Assembly: GCA_910584405.1 (NCBI GenBank)
Contig: CAJUAL010000001.1
Coordinates: forward strand, 333,602 to 397,601
Length of the DNA stretch: 64,000 bases
Source: an uncultured Vampirovibrio sp.
Lineage (GTDB): Bacteria > Cyanobacteriota > Vampirovibrionia > Gastranaerophilales > Gastranaerophilaceae
Reading direction: 5' to 3'
This document shows positions 50,105-60,103 of this stretch, one piece after another (the stretch's first letter is position 1; every line of letters starts with the position of its first letter). The notes below the pieces were generated by a model, which did no database searches, was not told where the DNA came from, and saw only the letters and a list, made by a program, of their open reading frames with translations. The position numbers and the translations under genes are program-made.

Positions 50105-52912
50105 TTATTTTATAGCTTCAAGACAGTCTTCACAAATTCCGTCTTCGTTAAGTTGACGATATTTCCAACATCTTGTACATTTTTCGCCTTGAGCTTTTGT
50201 AACCCAAACTGTGTAACCTTCTTCGGTGTGTTCATTTAGAACATTGCTTGGCGCTGTTTCTGTCAGGTGAGCTTGAGATACAATATAGATATCTGCTAAG
50301 TCTGCTTCATTTGCTTTTAATATTGAAGCATCTTCAGCTTTAATCCATACTGCAACTTCTAATGAACTGCCGACTTTTTTATCAGCTCTTAGTGGTTCAA
50401 TTGCTCGGGATACAACTTCACGAGATTTTAGAATTTTTGTAAATTCTTCTTCAAGTTGTGGAGAATCCCAGTTTTCATTTACCCCCGGCCAATCTGATAA
50501 TAAAATACTGATTAAGCCGCTACGTTGACATTCCGGAATATTTTGCCAGATGTCTTCTGCCTGGTGAGGCATTACAGGAGCTAATACTCTTACAAGTGTC
50601 ATTAGGTTTTCATATAAAACGGTTTGACAAGCTCTTCTTGATAATGATTTTTTACCTGCTGTATATAATCTGTCTTTTACTATATCAAGGTAGAATGAGC
50701 TTAAGTCATTTGCCGCAAAGTTTTGCAGACATTGGAAGTATTTATAAAATTCATAATTTTCAAATGCTTCGGTTACTTCTGCAATAAGTTTATTTAATTT
50801 GTGTAATGCAAATTTATCAATATTTTTAAGTTCATCGTATTGAACATAATCAACCGCAGGATCAAAATCAAACAGGTTTCCGCTTAAAAATCTTGCAGTA
50901 TTTCTTGTTTTCTTAAAGATTTCTGTTAGTTGTCCAATTATGTTATTACCGATTTTGATATCGTTTCTATAGTCAACAGATGCAGCCCAAAGTCTAAGAA
51001 TATCAGCACCGTAGTTTTTGATAATATCATCAGGTCTGATGTAGTTACCTAAAGATTTAGACATTTTGCGTCCGTCTTCTCCAAAAACAAATCCGTGAGT
51101 CAGAACTTGTTTATAAGGAGCTTTTCCTTGAGTTGCAATTGATGTTAATAATGAAGATTGGAACCATCCTCTGTGTTGGTCGGAACCTTCAAGATACATA
51201 TCAACAGGTGTATGACCTAATTCGTCAGCTCTTTTTTCAACAACTGCTCTCCAAGACACCCCTGAGTCAAACCATACGTCCATAATATCTTTTTCTTTAC
51301 GGAAGTGTGTTTTACCGCATTTAGGGCAAACAAATCCTTGTGGAAGCAATTCTTCTGCTGAATATTTTACCCAAGCATCAGAGCTTTCTTTTTCAAACAT
51401 TTTTGCAACATTTTCGATTGTTTCGTCAGTGCAAATAACTTCTCCGCAGTCTTCGCAGTAGAAAATAGGAATAGGAACACCCCAAGCACGTTGACGGGAA
51501 ATACACCAATCTGTACGGCTTTCTACCATGTTACCGATTCTGTTTTCGCCGCTAGCCGGAATCCATTTTACTCCGTGAATTGCGTTTAATGCTTCATCTC
51601 TGAATTTATCCACTTTAACAAACCATTGCGGTGTTGCACGGTAAATAACAGGTTTTTTACATCTCCAGCAGTGCGGGTAGCTGTGTTGAATATCTTGTTG
51701 TTTTAGTAATGCTCCGCAGTTTTGAAGCATTTCTATAACCATTGAATTTCCTTTGTAATAAGGAACTCCTACTAACTCAGGTATTCCGACAACATCAGTC
51801 CAAATTCCTTGACCGTCAAGCGGAGAAAATACTTCTATATTATATTTACATCCGACTTCGTAGTCTTCAAGACCATGACCGGGTGCTGTGTGAACAGAAC
51901 CTGTACCGGCATCAAGTGTTACGTGTTCACCTAAGATTATAGGTGATTTTCTGTCAACAAGCGGATGTTTTGTATTTAATAATTCTAAATCCTGTCCTTT
52001 GCAGGTTCCAAGAATCTTAATGTCAGCTTCTTCCCATTCAACATCTTTCAAGAATGAGCCTAAAAGGTCTGTGGCAACTACGTAAACATCTCCTTTGTAA
52101 TCAAAGAATGAATATTCAAATCTCGGGTGCATAGATATTGCCATGTTTGAAGGAATTGTCCAAGGAGTTGTTGTCCAGATGATTGCATAAACATTTTTGT
52201 TTGGCAGGTCAACAAGCTGTCCGATTTTGTTTACTCCTTCATCATCAAATTTGAATCTGACATAAATAGAAGTTGAAGTATGATCTGCGTATTCAACTTC
52301 TGCTTCTGCTAAAGCTGTTTCGCAAGACGCGCACCAATAAACAGGTTTCAAACCTTTTTCAATATAACCTTTTTTGTACATTTCGCCAAAAACTCTGATT
52401 TGTTCGGCTTCATAATCAGCGTCAATTGTTAAATAAGGTTTTTCCCAGTTACCCAAAACGCCTAAACGTTTAAATTCTGATTCTTGACCTTTAAGGTTTT
52501 TGTGAGCAAATTCTCTGCATTTTGCACGTAATTCGGTTTCAGTGATTGAATGACGACCGCCTTTAATATTTTTTACAACAGCGTTTTCAATCGGAAGCCC
52601 GTGTCCGTCATAACCCGGAACATACGGTGCATAGAATCCTTTTTGAGATTTATATTTGATTAAAATATCTTTTAAAATTTTATTTAAAGCTGTTCCGACG
52701 TGAATTTTTTCAGAACTCAAATACGGAGGTCCGTCGTGTAATACAAATGAATTTGTTTTATCACGGTTTGAAATAATTTTATCGTAAATATTGTTTTCTT
52801 CCCAGAATTTTTGGATTTCAAGTTCTCGAACAGTTGCATTTGCACGCATTGCAAGAGTTGTTTGAGGTAAGTTAAGAGTATTTTTATACTCGGTTTTGGT
52901 ACTTTCTGTCAT
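50105..52912 (-). CDS. ileS: Isoleucyl-tRNA synthetase
   Basis: 935 residues, normal for the bacterial type. HIGH-type motif HDGPPYLSSEKIHVGTALNK, editing-domain WTTTPWTIPSNMA, zinc sites CEDCGEVICTDE and CPKCGKTHFRKEKDIMDVWF, signature GRKMSKSLGNYI, and C-terminal CTRCWKYRQLNEDGICEDC. It charges tRNA-Ile. It is 2 bases from the transporter gene, so both are probably one unit. Confidence 0.98.
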   Translation of the reverse strand: MTESTKTEYKNTLNLPQTTLAMRANATVRELEIQKFWEENNIYDKIISNRDKTNSFVLHDGPPYLSSEKIHVGTALNKILKDILIKYKSQKGFYAPYVPGYDGHGLPIENAVVKNIKGGRHSITETELRAKCREFAHKNLKGQESEFKRLGVLGNWEKPYLTIDADYEAEQIRVFGEMYKKGYIEKGLKPVYWCASCETALAEAEVEYADHTSTSIYVRFKFDDEGVNKIGQLVDLPNKNVYAIIWTTTPWTIPSNMAISMHPRFEYSFFDYKGDVYVVATDLLGSFLKDVEWEEADIKILGTCKGQDLELLNTKHPLVDRKSPIILGEHVTLDAGTGSVHTAPGHGLEDYEVGCKYNIEVFSPLDGQGIWTDVVGIPELVGVPYYKGNSMVIEMLQNCGALLKQQDIQHSYPHCWRCKKPVIYRATPQWFVKVDKFRDEALNAIHGVKWIPASGENRIGNMVESRTDWCISRQRAWGVPIPIFYCEDCGEVICTDETIENVAKMFEKESSDAWVKYSAEELLPQGFVCPKCGKTHFRKEKDIMDVWFDSGVSWRAVVEKRADELGHTPVDMYLEGSDQHRGWFQSSLLTSIATQGKAPYKQVLTHGFVFGEDGRKMSKSLGNYIRPDDIIKNYGADILRLWAASVDYRNDIKIGNNIIGQLTEIFKKTRNTARFLSGNLFDFDPAVDYVQYDELKNIDKFALHKLNKLIAEVTEAFENYEFYKYFQCLQNFAANDLSSFYLDIVKDRLYTAGKKSLSRRACQTVLYENLMTLVRVLAPVMPHQAEDIWQNIPECQRSGLISILLSDWPGVNENWDSPQLEEEFTKILKSREVVSRAIEPLRADKKVGSSLEVAVWIKAEDASILKANEADLADIYIVSQAHLTETAPSNVLNEHTEEGYTVWVTKAQGEKCTRCWKYRQLNEDGICEDCLEAIK

Positions 52913-52914
52913 TT

Positions 52915-54225
52915 CTATTGTCCCTCTATATTTTCAGTTACTTCACATAATTTTTTCGGCTCATTTTCGCCGTTTATAAATAATTTCATTTTTTCATAAT
53001 CAAAAGCATTTTCCCAACGGGCAATAACTACTGTTGCAACACAGTTTCCGATTAAGTTTACGGTAGTTCTTCCCATATCAAGGATTTGGTCTATACCAAG
53101 CAGGATTGCAACCCCGATAATCGGAATATTAAAGCTTGATAATGTTCCTGCAAGAACGATAAGCGAAACCCTCGGTACCCCTGCAATCCCTTTACTTGTA
53201 AGCATCAATGCAAGCATCATACCGATTTGGGTTTGCAGAGATAAGTCTATACCGCAAATTTGTGATGAGAAAATTACAGCCATTGCAAGGTATAATGTAC
53301 TTCCGTCAAGATTAAAAGTATAACCTGTCGGCATAACGAAACTTACTATATTTTGAGGAACTCCGAAACGTTCCATTATATTGATTGCTTTTGGAAAAGC
53401 TGCTTCCGAACTTGCCGTAGAGAATGCTAATATTGCAGGTTCCTGAATTGCTTTTAGCAAGTTTCTCAGAGAAATTCTTGCATATTTACAAGCAATAAAT
53501 AATACAAGTAAGACGAATACCGCAAGTGCTGTATATAATGAGAATATTATTTTTGCGTAGTTTTTAAGTATTGATAAACCGTTCATTCCGACAGTAGATG
53601 CTATTGCACCGAAAATCCCTAATGGTGCAAAATACATAACATATTCGGTAAATTTAAACATTATTTGGGCAACCGAGTTAAGTAAATCCATAACAGGTTG
53701 TGCTTTTTTACCTACAGCACATATTGCGACTGCCATAAATATTGAGAATACAACGATTTGTAATAAGTTTCCTTCAGACATTGCCTGAACAATACTTGTT
53801 GGGAAAACGTTTACAATCATCTCGGATATTGATGTGTGAGGGGTTGTAACAGCCATTAATCCAGCTTCTTTTAATAACTCGGGGTTTGCAACCGTTCCTG
53901 TTACAAAACCTTTACCCGGGTTAAAAATATTACCCATTGTTAATCCGATAATTAATGCAAGTGTTGTTACAATTTCAAAGTAAATAATTGTTTTAACACC
54001 GATTTTGCCTAAACTTTTAATATCCCCATGACCTGCAATTCCTGTTACAAGGGTTGCAAACAATAACGGGGCAATAATCATTTTTACCATGCGCAAAAAT
54101 ATTAGTGCAAATGCTCTCATTTTTATCGCAAGATGCGGGCAAAAATGACCGAATATCACACCTAAAACCAGCGCTATAAATATCAGTAATGTAAGTCTTG
54201 AATGTTTCAAATTTGAACCTCTCAA
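52915..54225 (-). CDS. Dicarboxylate/amino acid:cation symporter (DAACS family)
   Basis: 436 residues with about eight membrane helices. The substrate-binding hairpin and helices are clear: AFSTASSEAAFPKAINIMER (SSxxx hairpin 1), FVMPTGYTFNLDGSTLYLAM (NxDG), SKGIAGVPRVSLIVLAGTL (hairpin 2) and GIDQILDMGRTTVNLIGNCV (DxxRTxxN). It takes up glutamate, aspartate or C4-dicarboxylates with H+ or Na+. Which substrate cannot be read from the sequence. Confidence 0.93.
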   Translation of the reverse strand: MRGSNLKHSRLTLLIFIALVLGVIFGHFCPHLAIKMRAFALIFLRMVKMIIAPLLFATLVTGIAGHGDIKSLGKIGVKTIIYFEIVTTLALIIGLTMGNIFNPGKGFVTGTVANPELLKEAGLMAVTTPHTSISEMIVNVFPTSIVQAMSEGNLLQIVVFSIFMAVAICAVGKKAQPVMDLLNSVAQIMFKFTEYVMYFAPLGIFGAIASTVGMNGLSILKNYAKIIFSLYTALAVFVLLVLFIACKYARISLRNLLKAIQEPAILAFSTASSEAAFPKAINIMERFGVPQNIVSFVMPTGYTFNLDGSTLYLAMAVIFSSQICGIDLSLQTQIGMMLALMLTSKGIAGVPRVSLIVLAGTLSSFNIPIIGVAILLGIDQILDMGRTTVNLIGNCVATVVIARWENAFDYEKMKLFINGENEPKKLCEVTENIEGQ

Positions 54226-54467
54226 CCAAAATTATATAATAAACATGCTAAGAATGTAGTTTTTTGAGGTGTTTTGTAAAATTTTTTAAATAAATCTGTT
54301 TTGTTTATTTTCATTATATTATTCTTCAACTTGATTTTGTTAATGATTTTTTGATAAGTCTGAACAAGTTGTCCAAAGTTTATATTATTATTTTTTGCTA
54401 CTTTTATTTAGCTTGAAAATTTATTTTCTCCAATTTATAATTTTTTCAAAAAGAAAGGAGAGTTTAT

Positions 54468-55667
54468 ATGTGGACAAAAGATATTAATATTAATGAGGTA
54501 AGAGAAATCAGAACAAGAACCAATGTTTATTTTGGCGTTGGTGCTATTAACAAAATTGATGATATTTTAAAAGATGTTAAAGCGAAAGGTTTTGATAAAG
54601 TTATCGTAATGTCAGGCAGAAATGCGTACAAAGCAACAGGCGCCTGGGATGTAGTTGAAAAAGCATTGAAAGATAACGGAATCGGATATGTAAATTATGA
54701 TAAAGTTACACCAAATCCAACAACCGTTCATGTAAATGAAGCAGCTAAGCTTGCAAAGGATTTTGGAGCAAAGGCCGTAATTGCAATAGGCGGAGGTTCT
54801 CCGACAGATGCCGGTAAATCTGTTGCAATTTTACTTGAGTATCCTGAAAAAACGGCAGAAGATATTTATGATTTTACATTTGCTCCGACAAAGGCTGCTC
54901 CGATTATTTCAATAAATTTAACTCACGGAACAGGAACTGAAACAAACAGATTTGCGGTTGTAACTAATTTGGAAAAAGATTTTAAACCTGCGATTGCATA
55001 TGATTGTATTTATCCTATGTATGCGATTGATGACCCTCAGTTAATGACAAAATTATCTCCAAAACAGACCAGATACGTTTCAATTGATGCTGTAAATCAC
55101 GTAATTGAAGCCGCAACATCTTTGGTTGCATCACCTTATTCAATCGAGCTTGCAAAACAAGTAATTGAACTTGTTGCAAAATATTTGCCGAAAGCTCTTG
55201 CAAATCCTGATGATTTAGAAGCAAGATACTTCTTGGCTTATGCAGCGATGATGGGCGGAGTTTGTTTTGATAACGGATTATTACACTATACACATGCTCT
55301 TGAACACCCGCTAAGTGCCGTTAAACCTGATTTATCACATGGCTTAGGTTTAGCAATACTACTGCCTGCTGTTGTGAAAACAATCTATAAAGACAGAGCC
55401 GCAACTTTAGCAGATATTTTAGCTCCAATCGTTCCGGACTTAACCGGTAACCCTGATGAAGCTCAAAAAGCTGCTGACGGTGTTTATGAATGGTTAAAAT
55501 CAGTAGATGTTCCTGAAAAACTTACAGATATGGGCTTTAGTTCTAATGATGTTGACAGATTAACTGACTTGGCTTTCTCAACTCCATCTCTTGACGGTTT
55601 GATTAATATTGGTCCAAGCGGTAATTCTCGTGAAGTTGTTAGAAAAATCTACGAAGAATCACTTTAA
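54468..55667 (+). CDS. Iron-containing alcohol dehydrogenase
   Basis: 399 residues. Cofactor loop AVIAIGGGSPTDAGKSVAI. Metal ligands lie in SIDAVNHVIEA (Asp, His), HYTHALEHPLSA and LSHGLGLAILLPAV (two His). Family substrates are ethanol, butanol or related aldehydes with NAD(P)H. In a fermenting anaerobe it would dispose of reducing power. GAAAGGAGAG precedes the ATG, and the 242-base gap upstream holds only AT-rich sequence. It is a single-gene unit with its own terminator. Confidence 0.92.
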   Translation: MWTKDININEVREIRTRTNVYFGVGAINKIDDILKDVKAKGFDKVIVMSGRNAYKATGAWDVVEKALKDNGIGYVNYDKVTPNPTTVHVNEAAKLAKDFGAKAVIAIGGGSPTDAGKSVAILLEYPEKTAEDIYDFTFAPTKAAPIISINLTHGTGTETNRFAVVTNLEKDFKPAIAYDCIYPMYAIDDPQLMTKLSPKQTRYVSIDAVNHVIEAATSLVASPYSIELAKQVIELVAKYLPKALANPDDLEARYFLAYAAMMGGVCFDNGLLHYTHALEHPLSAVKPDLSHGLGLAILLPAVVKTIYKDRAATLADILAPIVPDLTGNPDEAQKAADGVYEWLKSVDVPEKLTDMGFSSNDVDRLTDLAFSTPSLDGLINIGPSGNSREVVRKIYEESL

Positions 55668-55687
55668 TAATTAAAATTAAAGATATG

Positions 55688-55719
55688 ACGGCGCGGGCTA
55701 AACAGCCCGCGCCGTTTCT
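55688..55719 (+). terminator. Terminator after the alcohol dehydrogenase gene
   Basis: ACGGCGCGGGCT pairs with AGCCCGCGCCGT around AAAC and is followed by TTCTTAT, a very GC-rich 12-base stem. Confidence 0.9.
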
Positions 55720-55809
55720 TATATTAAAATAATATAAAGGAATATCAAAATCTTAAGGTTTGTACTATAATTAACATATTGTACGGATTAGTAAGAAAGA
55801 GGGTTAATA

Positions 55810-56613
55810 ATGATAGACAAAACAGCAATAATTCACCCGTCGGCTAAAATTGCAGAAGATGCAATTATCGGGCCTTATGTAGTTATCGGTGAAGGCGTTA
55901 CAATCGGCAGTGGTACAAGAGTTATTTCAAATGCCCATATTGAACATGCGCAAATTGGTAAAAATTGTACAATTTCTCCGTTTGCAACAATAGGTTCTGA
56001 ACCTCAGGATTTAGGTTACAAAGGGGAAGATACAAAGGTTGTTATCGGGGATGAAACAATCATTAAAGAAAATGTAACTATTCACAGAGGTGCAGCTTGC
56101 GGTGATTTTACAACAAGAATAGGTAATAAGTGTTTGCTTATGGTAGGTTCTCACGTTGCACACAATTGTGTTTTGGATGATCAGGTAATTTTAGCAAACT
56201 TGGTTACTTTAGGCGGGCATGTTCATGTTGGTTTTGGCGCTTTTGTTGGTGGCATGAGTGTATTCCACCAAAATATCAGAATCGGTGATATGGCAATTAT
56301 CAGCGGATTTTCTGCTTCTCGTCAGGATATTTTACCGTATTCTAAAGGTGAAGGCAGACCTCCTGTTCCGCGCGGACTTAACGTTATTGCTATGAAACGC
56401 CGCGGGGTTCCGTTAGAAGTTAGAACAGCAACAAACGCAGCATTCAAATTATTGATTTCTGAAGAATATAATACTTCTCAAGCGATTGAAAAGATTAAAG
56501 CTGAAATTCCGATGAATGAATATATTGAAAAAATGATTGATTTTATTCAAACATCAAAACGAGGCGTTCTTCTTAAATCTCATAAATCAGGACACGAAAG
56601 TTTGGAAGATTAA
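55810..56613 (+). CDS. lpxA: Acyl-ACP:UDP-N-acetylglucosamine O-acyltransferase
   Basis: 267 residues. The left-handed beta-helix hexapeptides are plain (AIIHPSAKIAEDAIIGPYVV, GVTIGSGTRVISNAHIEHAQ). Active-site region LMVGSHVAHNCVLDDQVIL (catalytic His) and GGHVHVGFGAFVGGMSVFHQ. The C-terminal helices are present. It starts lipid A synthesis, so the cell has, or had, LPS. Here the gene stands alone, whereas in many bacteria it follows lpxD and fabZ. TATAAT lies at 55766-55771, and GAGGG precedes the ATG. Confidence 0.95.
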   Translation: MIDKTAIIHPSAKIAEDAIIGPYVVIGEGVTIGSGTRVISNAHIEHAQIGKNCTISPFATIGSEPQDLGYKGEDTKVVIGDETIIKENVTIHRGAACGDFTTRIGNKCLLMVGSHVAHNCVLDDQVILANLVTLGGHVHVGFGAFVGGMSVFHQNIRIGDMAIISGFSASRQDILPYSKGEGRPPVPRGLNVIAMKRRGVPLEVRTATNAAFKLLISEEYNTSQAIEKIKAEIPMNEYIEKMIDFIQTSKRGVLLKSHKSGHESLED

Positions 56614-56619
56614 TAACTT

Positions 56620-56648
56620 AAAAAGACCGCTTACAAAGCGGTCTTTTT
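56620..56648. terminator. Bidirectional terminator after lpxA
   Basis: AAAAAGACCGC pairs with GCGGTCTTTTT around TTACAAA, between lpxA and the convergent protease gene. Confidence 0.9.
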
Positions 56649-56649
56649 A

Positions 56650-59241
56650 TTACTTTTTATCTGTTGTGACAACTGACATTATATAATTATTTGTGAAATA
56701 TTTGTTTGCAACTTCTATTATATCAGCATCTGTTACACTGTTTATCAGGTCTTCATAACGGTCTTTAAACTCATAACCGCGGGTTGAAGCTTCAAACCAG
56801 CCTGTATTTGTTGCTTTATCAAGGTTTGTTTCAAGTCCTACAATGTAGTTTCCGAGTAACTTTTCTTTAGCATCAGAAAGTTCTTTATCTCCTACGTATT
56901 CGGTTTTGAGTTTGTTAATTTCTTCAAATAAACCTGTTTTTGCTTTTTCTAAGGTTTCAGGATTTGTTCCTATATAGAGCATAAAGCTTCCGCGAAGAAC
57001 ATTTGGTGAATACCCAGAACCCAGTTGATATGCAAGCCCTTCTTGTTCTCTTAAGTCTTTAAATAATCTTGAACTCATTCCTGTGCCTAGGATTGAATCT
57101 ATTACCTGCAAAGTTGCGTAATCTTTTTCGTTTAAAAGCCCGTTTACCTGCCAGCCTAAAAGTATCCAGGCGGTTTGGGTCGGCATTTTGATAAGATTTT
57201 CGCGCGGTGCGTTAATTGATGTGATTTTTGAATTGTATGTGTTATAGTCAAATTTTGTGCAATTTTTCTTTTGAGAGAAAATTTTGTTTAATTCTTGTAT
57301 AGTCTTATCTTTATCAATGTTTCCGTTAATTGATATTACCATATTTTGGGGATCGAAAATATTATTGTAATAGTTTACGATATCATCGCGTTTTATATTT
57401 GGAATATTTTTTTCTAAGACTTTTGATGATATTGAATACGGAGTATTATAATAAATTAAATCTCTATATTCTTCAATCGCTCTTTGAAGTGCATTGTCTT
57501 TATTTTTTTTGATAGAATTAAGTTTATCAGATTTTACTTTTTCTATTTCAAAATTATCAAAAGTTGCGTTATTAACAACTTCATTTAAAAGTTCAAGAGT
57601 TTTATCATATTCATCTTTTGTTGTCAAAACGCTTATTGAGAAAGCATCAGCTCCGCTATTTGGAGCAATTTTAATCCCGTTATCTTCCAATACTTGGGAT
57701 AACTCTAGTGATGTATAATTTTTAGTACCTTTCATCATTGTAGATGCCGTAAGATTAGCTGTTCCTCTTACGTTTTCCAAAAGCTGTCCGCCGCGGGAGG
57801 TTATATTTATTGCAATAATATCGTTTGCATTATTTTGTGTATAAAGCATTGTTGCGCCGTTTGAAAGCAGGTATTTTTGAGTTTCTTTGTTTTCACTCAC
57901 CAATTGTGCGGTACCTGAGTTTTGGGTTATGTTTGATATTGGAATATTTTTTGCGCTTTCCGGCAGAACAATTGATATTGCGCTTTTTTCTGCACCTAAG
58001 TATTTATTTGCAGCTTTTTTTACGGCTTCTTTTGTAACGCATTTTATGTTATTCAGGTAGTTTTCATAAAATTTTATATCGTTGGTTAAAGCCATTGTAT
58101 AACCGATTTCTGTTGCAATATTTGTTATGGATTCTCTTGCATAATAAGTATTTCTTTCAATCATGTTTTTTGCAAGTTTCAGTTGTTCATCCGTGACACC
58201 TTTTTCCTGAATTTTTTTAATTTCTTCAAATATGGCATTTTGAACCTGTTTACATTTATTTGGTTCAAAATTTGCACTTATGTAAAAAATTCCGTCATCG
58301 CGTGAGGTCATGTTTCCTGCATCAACTGAAAATGCAAGACGTTTTTTTTCTTTTAGAACTTGATTTAATACAGAAGAGCGTCCGTCGCCCAGAATTGTTG
58401 CTAAAACATCCAAAGCATAAGAGTCATTTTCGCTTATTGAAACTCCGCGAAATCCCATTGCCATATAGCCTGATTCTGTTTGAAGATATTCAGCTTTTTT
58501 TATTTGTTTTGTTAATTGTTGTTCTTTCGGGTAAATTATTTTGGTTTGTTTTTTTTGCTCGGAGTTAAAAACTTCTTTAATTCTTTCCAAAGCATGAGAT
58601 GTATCAACATCACCGATTACGATAGTTATCATGTTAGAAGGTGAATAATGTTTGTTATAAAAATCAAGAACCTGATCGCGGGTAATTGTTTCGATTACTT
58701 CGCTTCTGCCTATAACTTTTCTTTTATACGGGTGGTCTTGATACATCATTGTATTAAGATTTTCGTGCAGAATTTTTGTCGGTGATTGTAAGTCTTTATT
58801 AATTTCTTCCAAAACGACTTTTCGTTCTTTTTCCATTTCATTGCGCGGAATAAGAGGGTGCATCATCATATCGGCATGAAGTTCCATTGCCAAATCAAAG
58901 TCTTTTGACGGAATTGTTACGTAATAATGTGTAAAATCCTTACTTGTCGCAGCATTTGTAATTGCCCCTTTTGTTTCTAGGATTCTGTCAAACTCTCCGG
59001 GGGCATGGTTTTTTGTACCTTTGAAGAATAAATGTTCCAAAAAGTGAGCTACTCCGTTATTTGAATCCTCTTCATCTATTGAACCAGTTTTTATCCAGGT
59101 ATCAATAATTACTATAGGATTGTTTCTAACTTCCTGAATAACGACGGTTTGTCCGTTATCAAGTTTAAACATCTGAGCATCTGCTGCAAATACCGTAGTT
59201 CCGCAAATCATGATTGCTGCCAGTAGTATATATTTTTTCAT
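56650..59241 (-). CDS. M16-family zinc protease, exported, two-domain
   Basis: 863 residues. Signal peptide MKKYILLAAIMICGTTVFAA. First M16 domain with the inverted zinc site HFLEHLFFKGTKNH (HxxEH) and the distal Glu region KVVLEEINKDLQSP. A second M16 pair from about residue 440 lacks the HxxEH site (TASTMMKGTKNYTSLELSQV) but keeps the fold, as in pitrilysin-like single-chain enzymes. It would degrade peptides in the periplasm. Follows recO and pilT on the same strand (77-base gap). Confidence 0.92.
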   Translation of the reverse strand: MKKYILLAAIMICGTTVFAADAQMFKLDNGQTVVIQEVRNNPIVIIDTWIKTGSIDEEDSNNGVAHFLEHLFFKGTKNHAPGEFDRILETKGAITNAATSKDFTHYYVTIPSKDFDLAMELHADMMMHPLIPRNEMEKERKVVLEEINKDLQSPTKILHENLNTMMYQDHPYKRKVIGRSEVIETITRDQVLDFYNKHYSPSNMITIVIGDVDTSHALERIKEVFNSEQKKQTKIIYPKEQQLTKQIKKAEYLQTESGYMAMGFRGVSISENDSYALDVLATILGDGRSSVLNQVLKEKKRLAFSVDAGNMTSRDDGIFYISANFEPNKCKQVQNAIFEEIKKIQEKGVTDEQLKLAKNMIERNTYYARESITNIATEIGYTMALTNDIKFYENYLNNIKCVTKEAVKKAANKYLGAEKSAISIVLPESAKNIPISNITQNSGTAQLVSENKETQKYLLSNGATMLYTQNNANDIIAINITSRGGQLLENVRGTANLTASTMMKGTKNYTSLELSQVLEDNGIKIAPNSGADAFSISVLTTKDEYDKTLELLNEVVNNATFDNFEIEKVKSDKLNSIKKNKDNALQRAIEEYRDLIYYNTPYSISSKVLEKNIPNIKRDDIVNYYNNIFDPQNMVISINGNIDKDKTIQELNKIFSQKKNCTKFDYNTYNSKITSINAPRENLIKMPTQTAWILLGWQVNGLLNEKDYATLQVIDSILGTGMSSRLFKDLREQEGLAYQLGSGYSPNVLRGSFMLYIGTNPETLEKAKTGLFEEINKLKTEYVGDKELSDAKEKLLGNYIVGLETNLDKATNTGWFEASTRGYEFKDRYEDLINSVTDADIIEVANKYFTNNYIMSVVTTDKK

Positions 59242-59318
59242 TGGAACCTCTTTTTTTGTAGATTATAGGATATAATTTTTTAATTCAACCCCCGGGTGTT
59301 TAATTGGGTACCTGTTAT

Positions 59319-60092
59319 TTACCCCGCAGGCATTTCTTGTAAAATTCCCGTTGATTTGAATTTTTTAGGTGATTTCATTGTTATGTATTCTTTTAAAACT
59401 TCAAATGTTACCGTACAAACTTTTTCGTTGGCTTTTTGTTCATATTCTCCTTTTTCATTAAAGTCGTTAACAGACATTTGTTTGAAGAAATCTCTTAATT
59501 TGTATGGTAATTGTTTTTTATTATACGGAATTTTTTGTGCACATTCTTTGCAGACAATTCCCCCAAGGTGAGGTACAAGAAACATTGTATCTTCTTCAAT
59601 GTTTTCATGACAGCAAAGACATTTGTCAAATTCTATTCCAAAACCTGATTCTATCATCATCTTCAGTTGGAACTTGATAACAGCAAGAAGTATTTCAATT
59701 TTATTTTGAGCTGTTGCAATAGAATCAAGCGTTTTGTATAAAAGGTTGTAAATAACTTCAGAACACGGGTCTTCTTCTATTCCAAAATTATGAACAACTT
59801 CTGTTACATAAGTTGAGTAGCAAATTTTATCTATATCCTGACGGGTTTTATAAAAAGAGTTAACAACTTCCGCCTGGCAGATTGTATCGAGGTTTCTTCC
59901 TTTATGAAGCATTAGGGTATTAGCGACAAGCAAATCCATGCGGGCACCTAATTTACTTTTAGGTTTTTTAACCCCTTTAGCTACCCCCCTGATTAATCCT
60001 TTTTCTTTAGAGTACATGACAATAATTTTATCTGCTTCACTTAAGTTATAGGATTTTAAATTAATTGCGTCTGTTACAAAACTGTTTTGCAT
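59319..60092 (-). CDS. recO: DNA repair protein RecO
   Basis: 257 residues. OB-fold start TDAINLKSYNLSEADKIIVM, GVKKPKSKLGARMDLLVANT, helical middle, and the zinc site CLCCHENIEEDTMF ... GGIVCKECAQ. It loads RecA onto SSB-coated gaps with RecR. Its start is 11 bases from the pilT stop, a probable operon. Confidence 0.93.
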   Translation of the reverse strand: MQNSFVTDAINLKSYNLSEADKIIVMYSKEKGLIRGVAKGVKKPKSKLGARMDLLVANTLMLHKGRNLDTICQAEVVNSFYKTRQDIDKICYSTYVTEVVHNFGIEEDPCSEVIYNLLYKTLDSIATAQNKIEILLAVIKFQLKMMIESGFGIEFDKCLCCHENIEEDTMFLVPHLGGIVCKECAQKIPYNKKQLPYKLRDFFKQMSVNDFNEKGEYEQKANEKVCTVTFEVLKEYITMKSPKKFKSTGILQEMPAG

Positions 60093-60103
60093 TGTCTTAT
60101 GGT

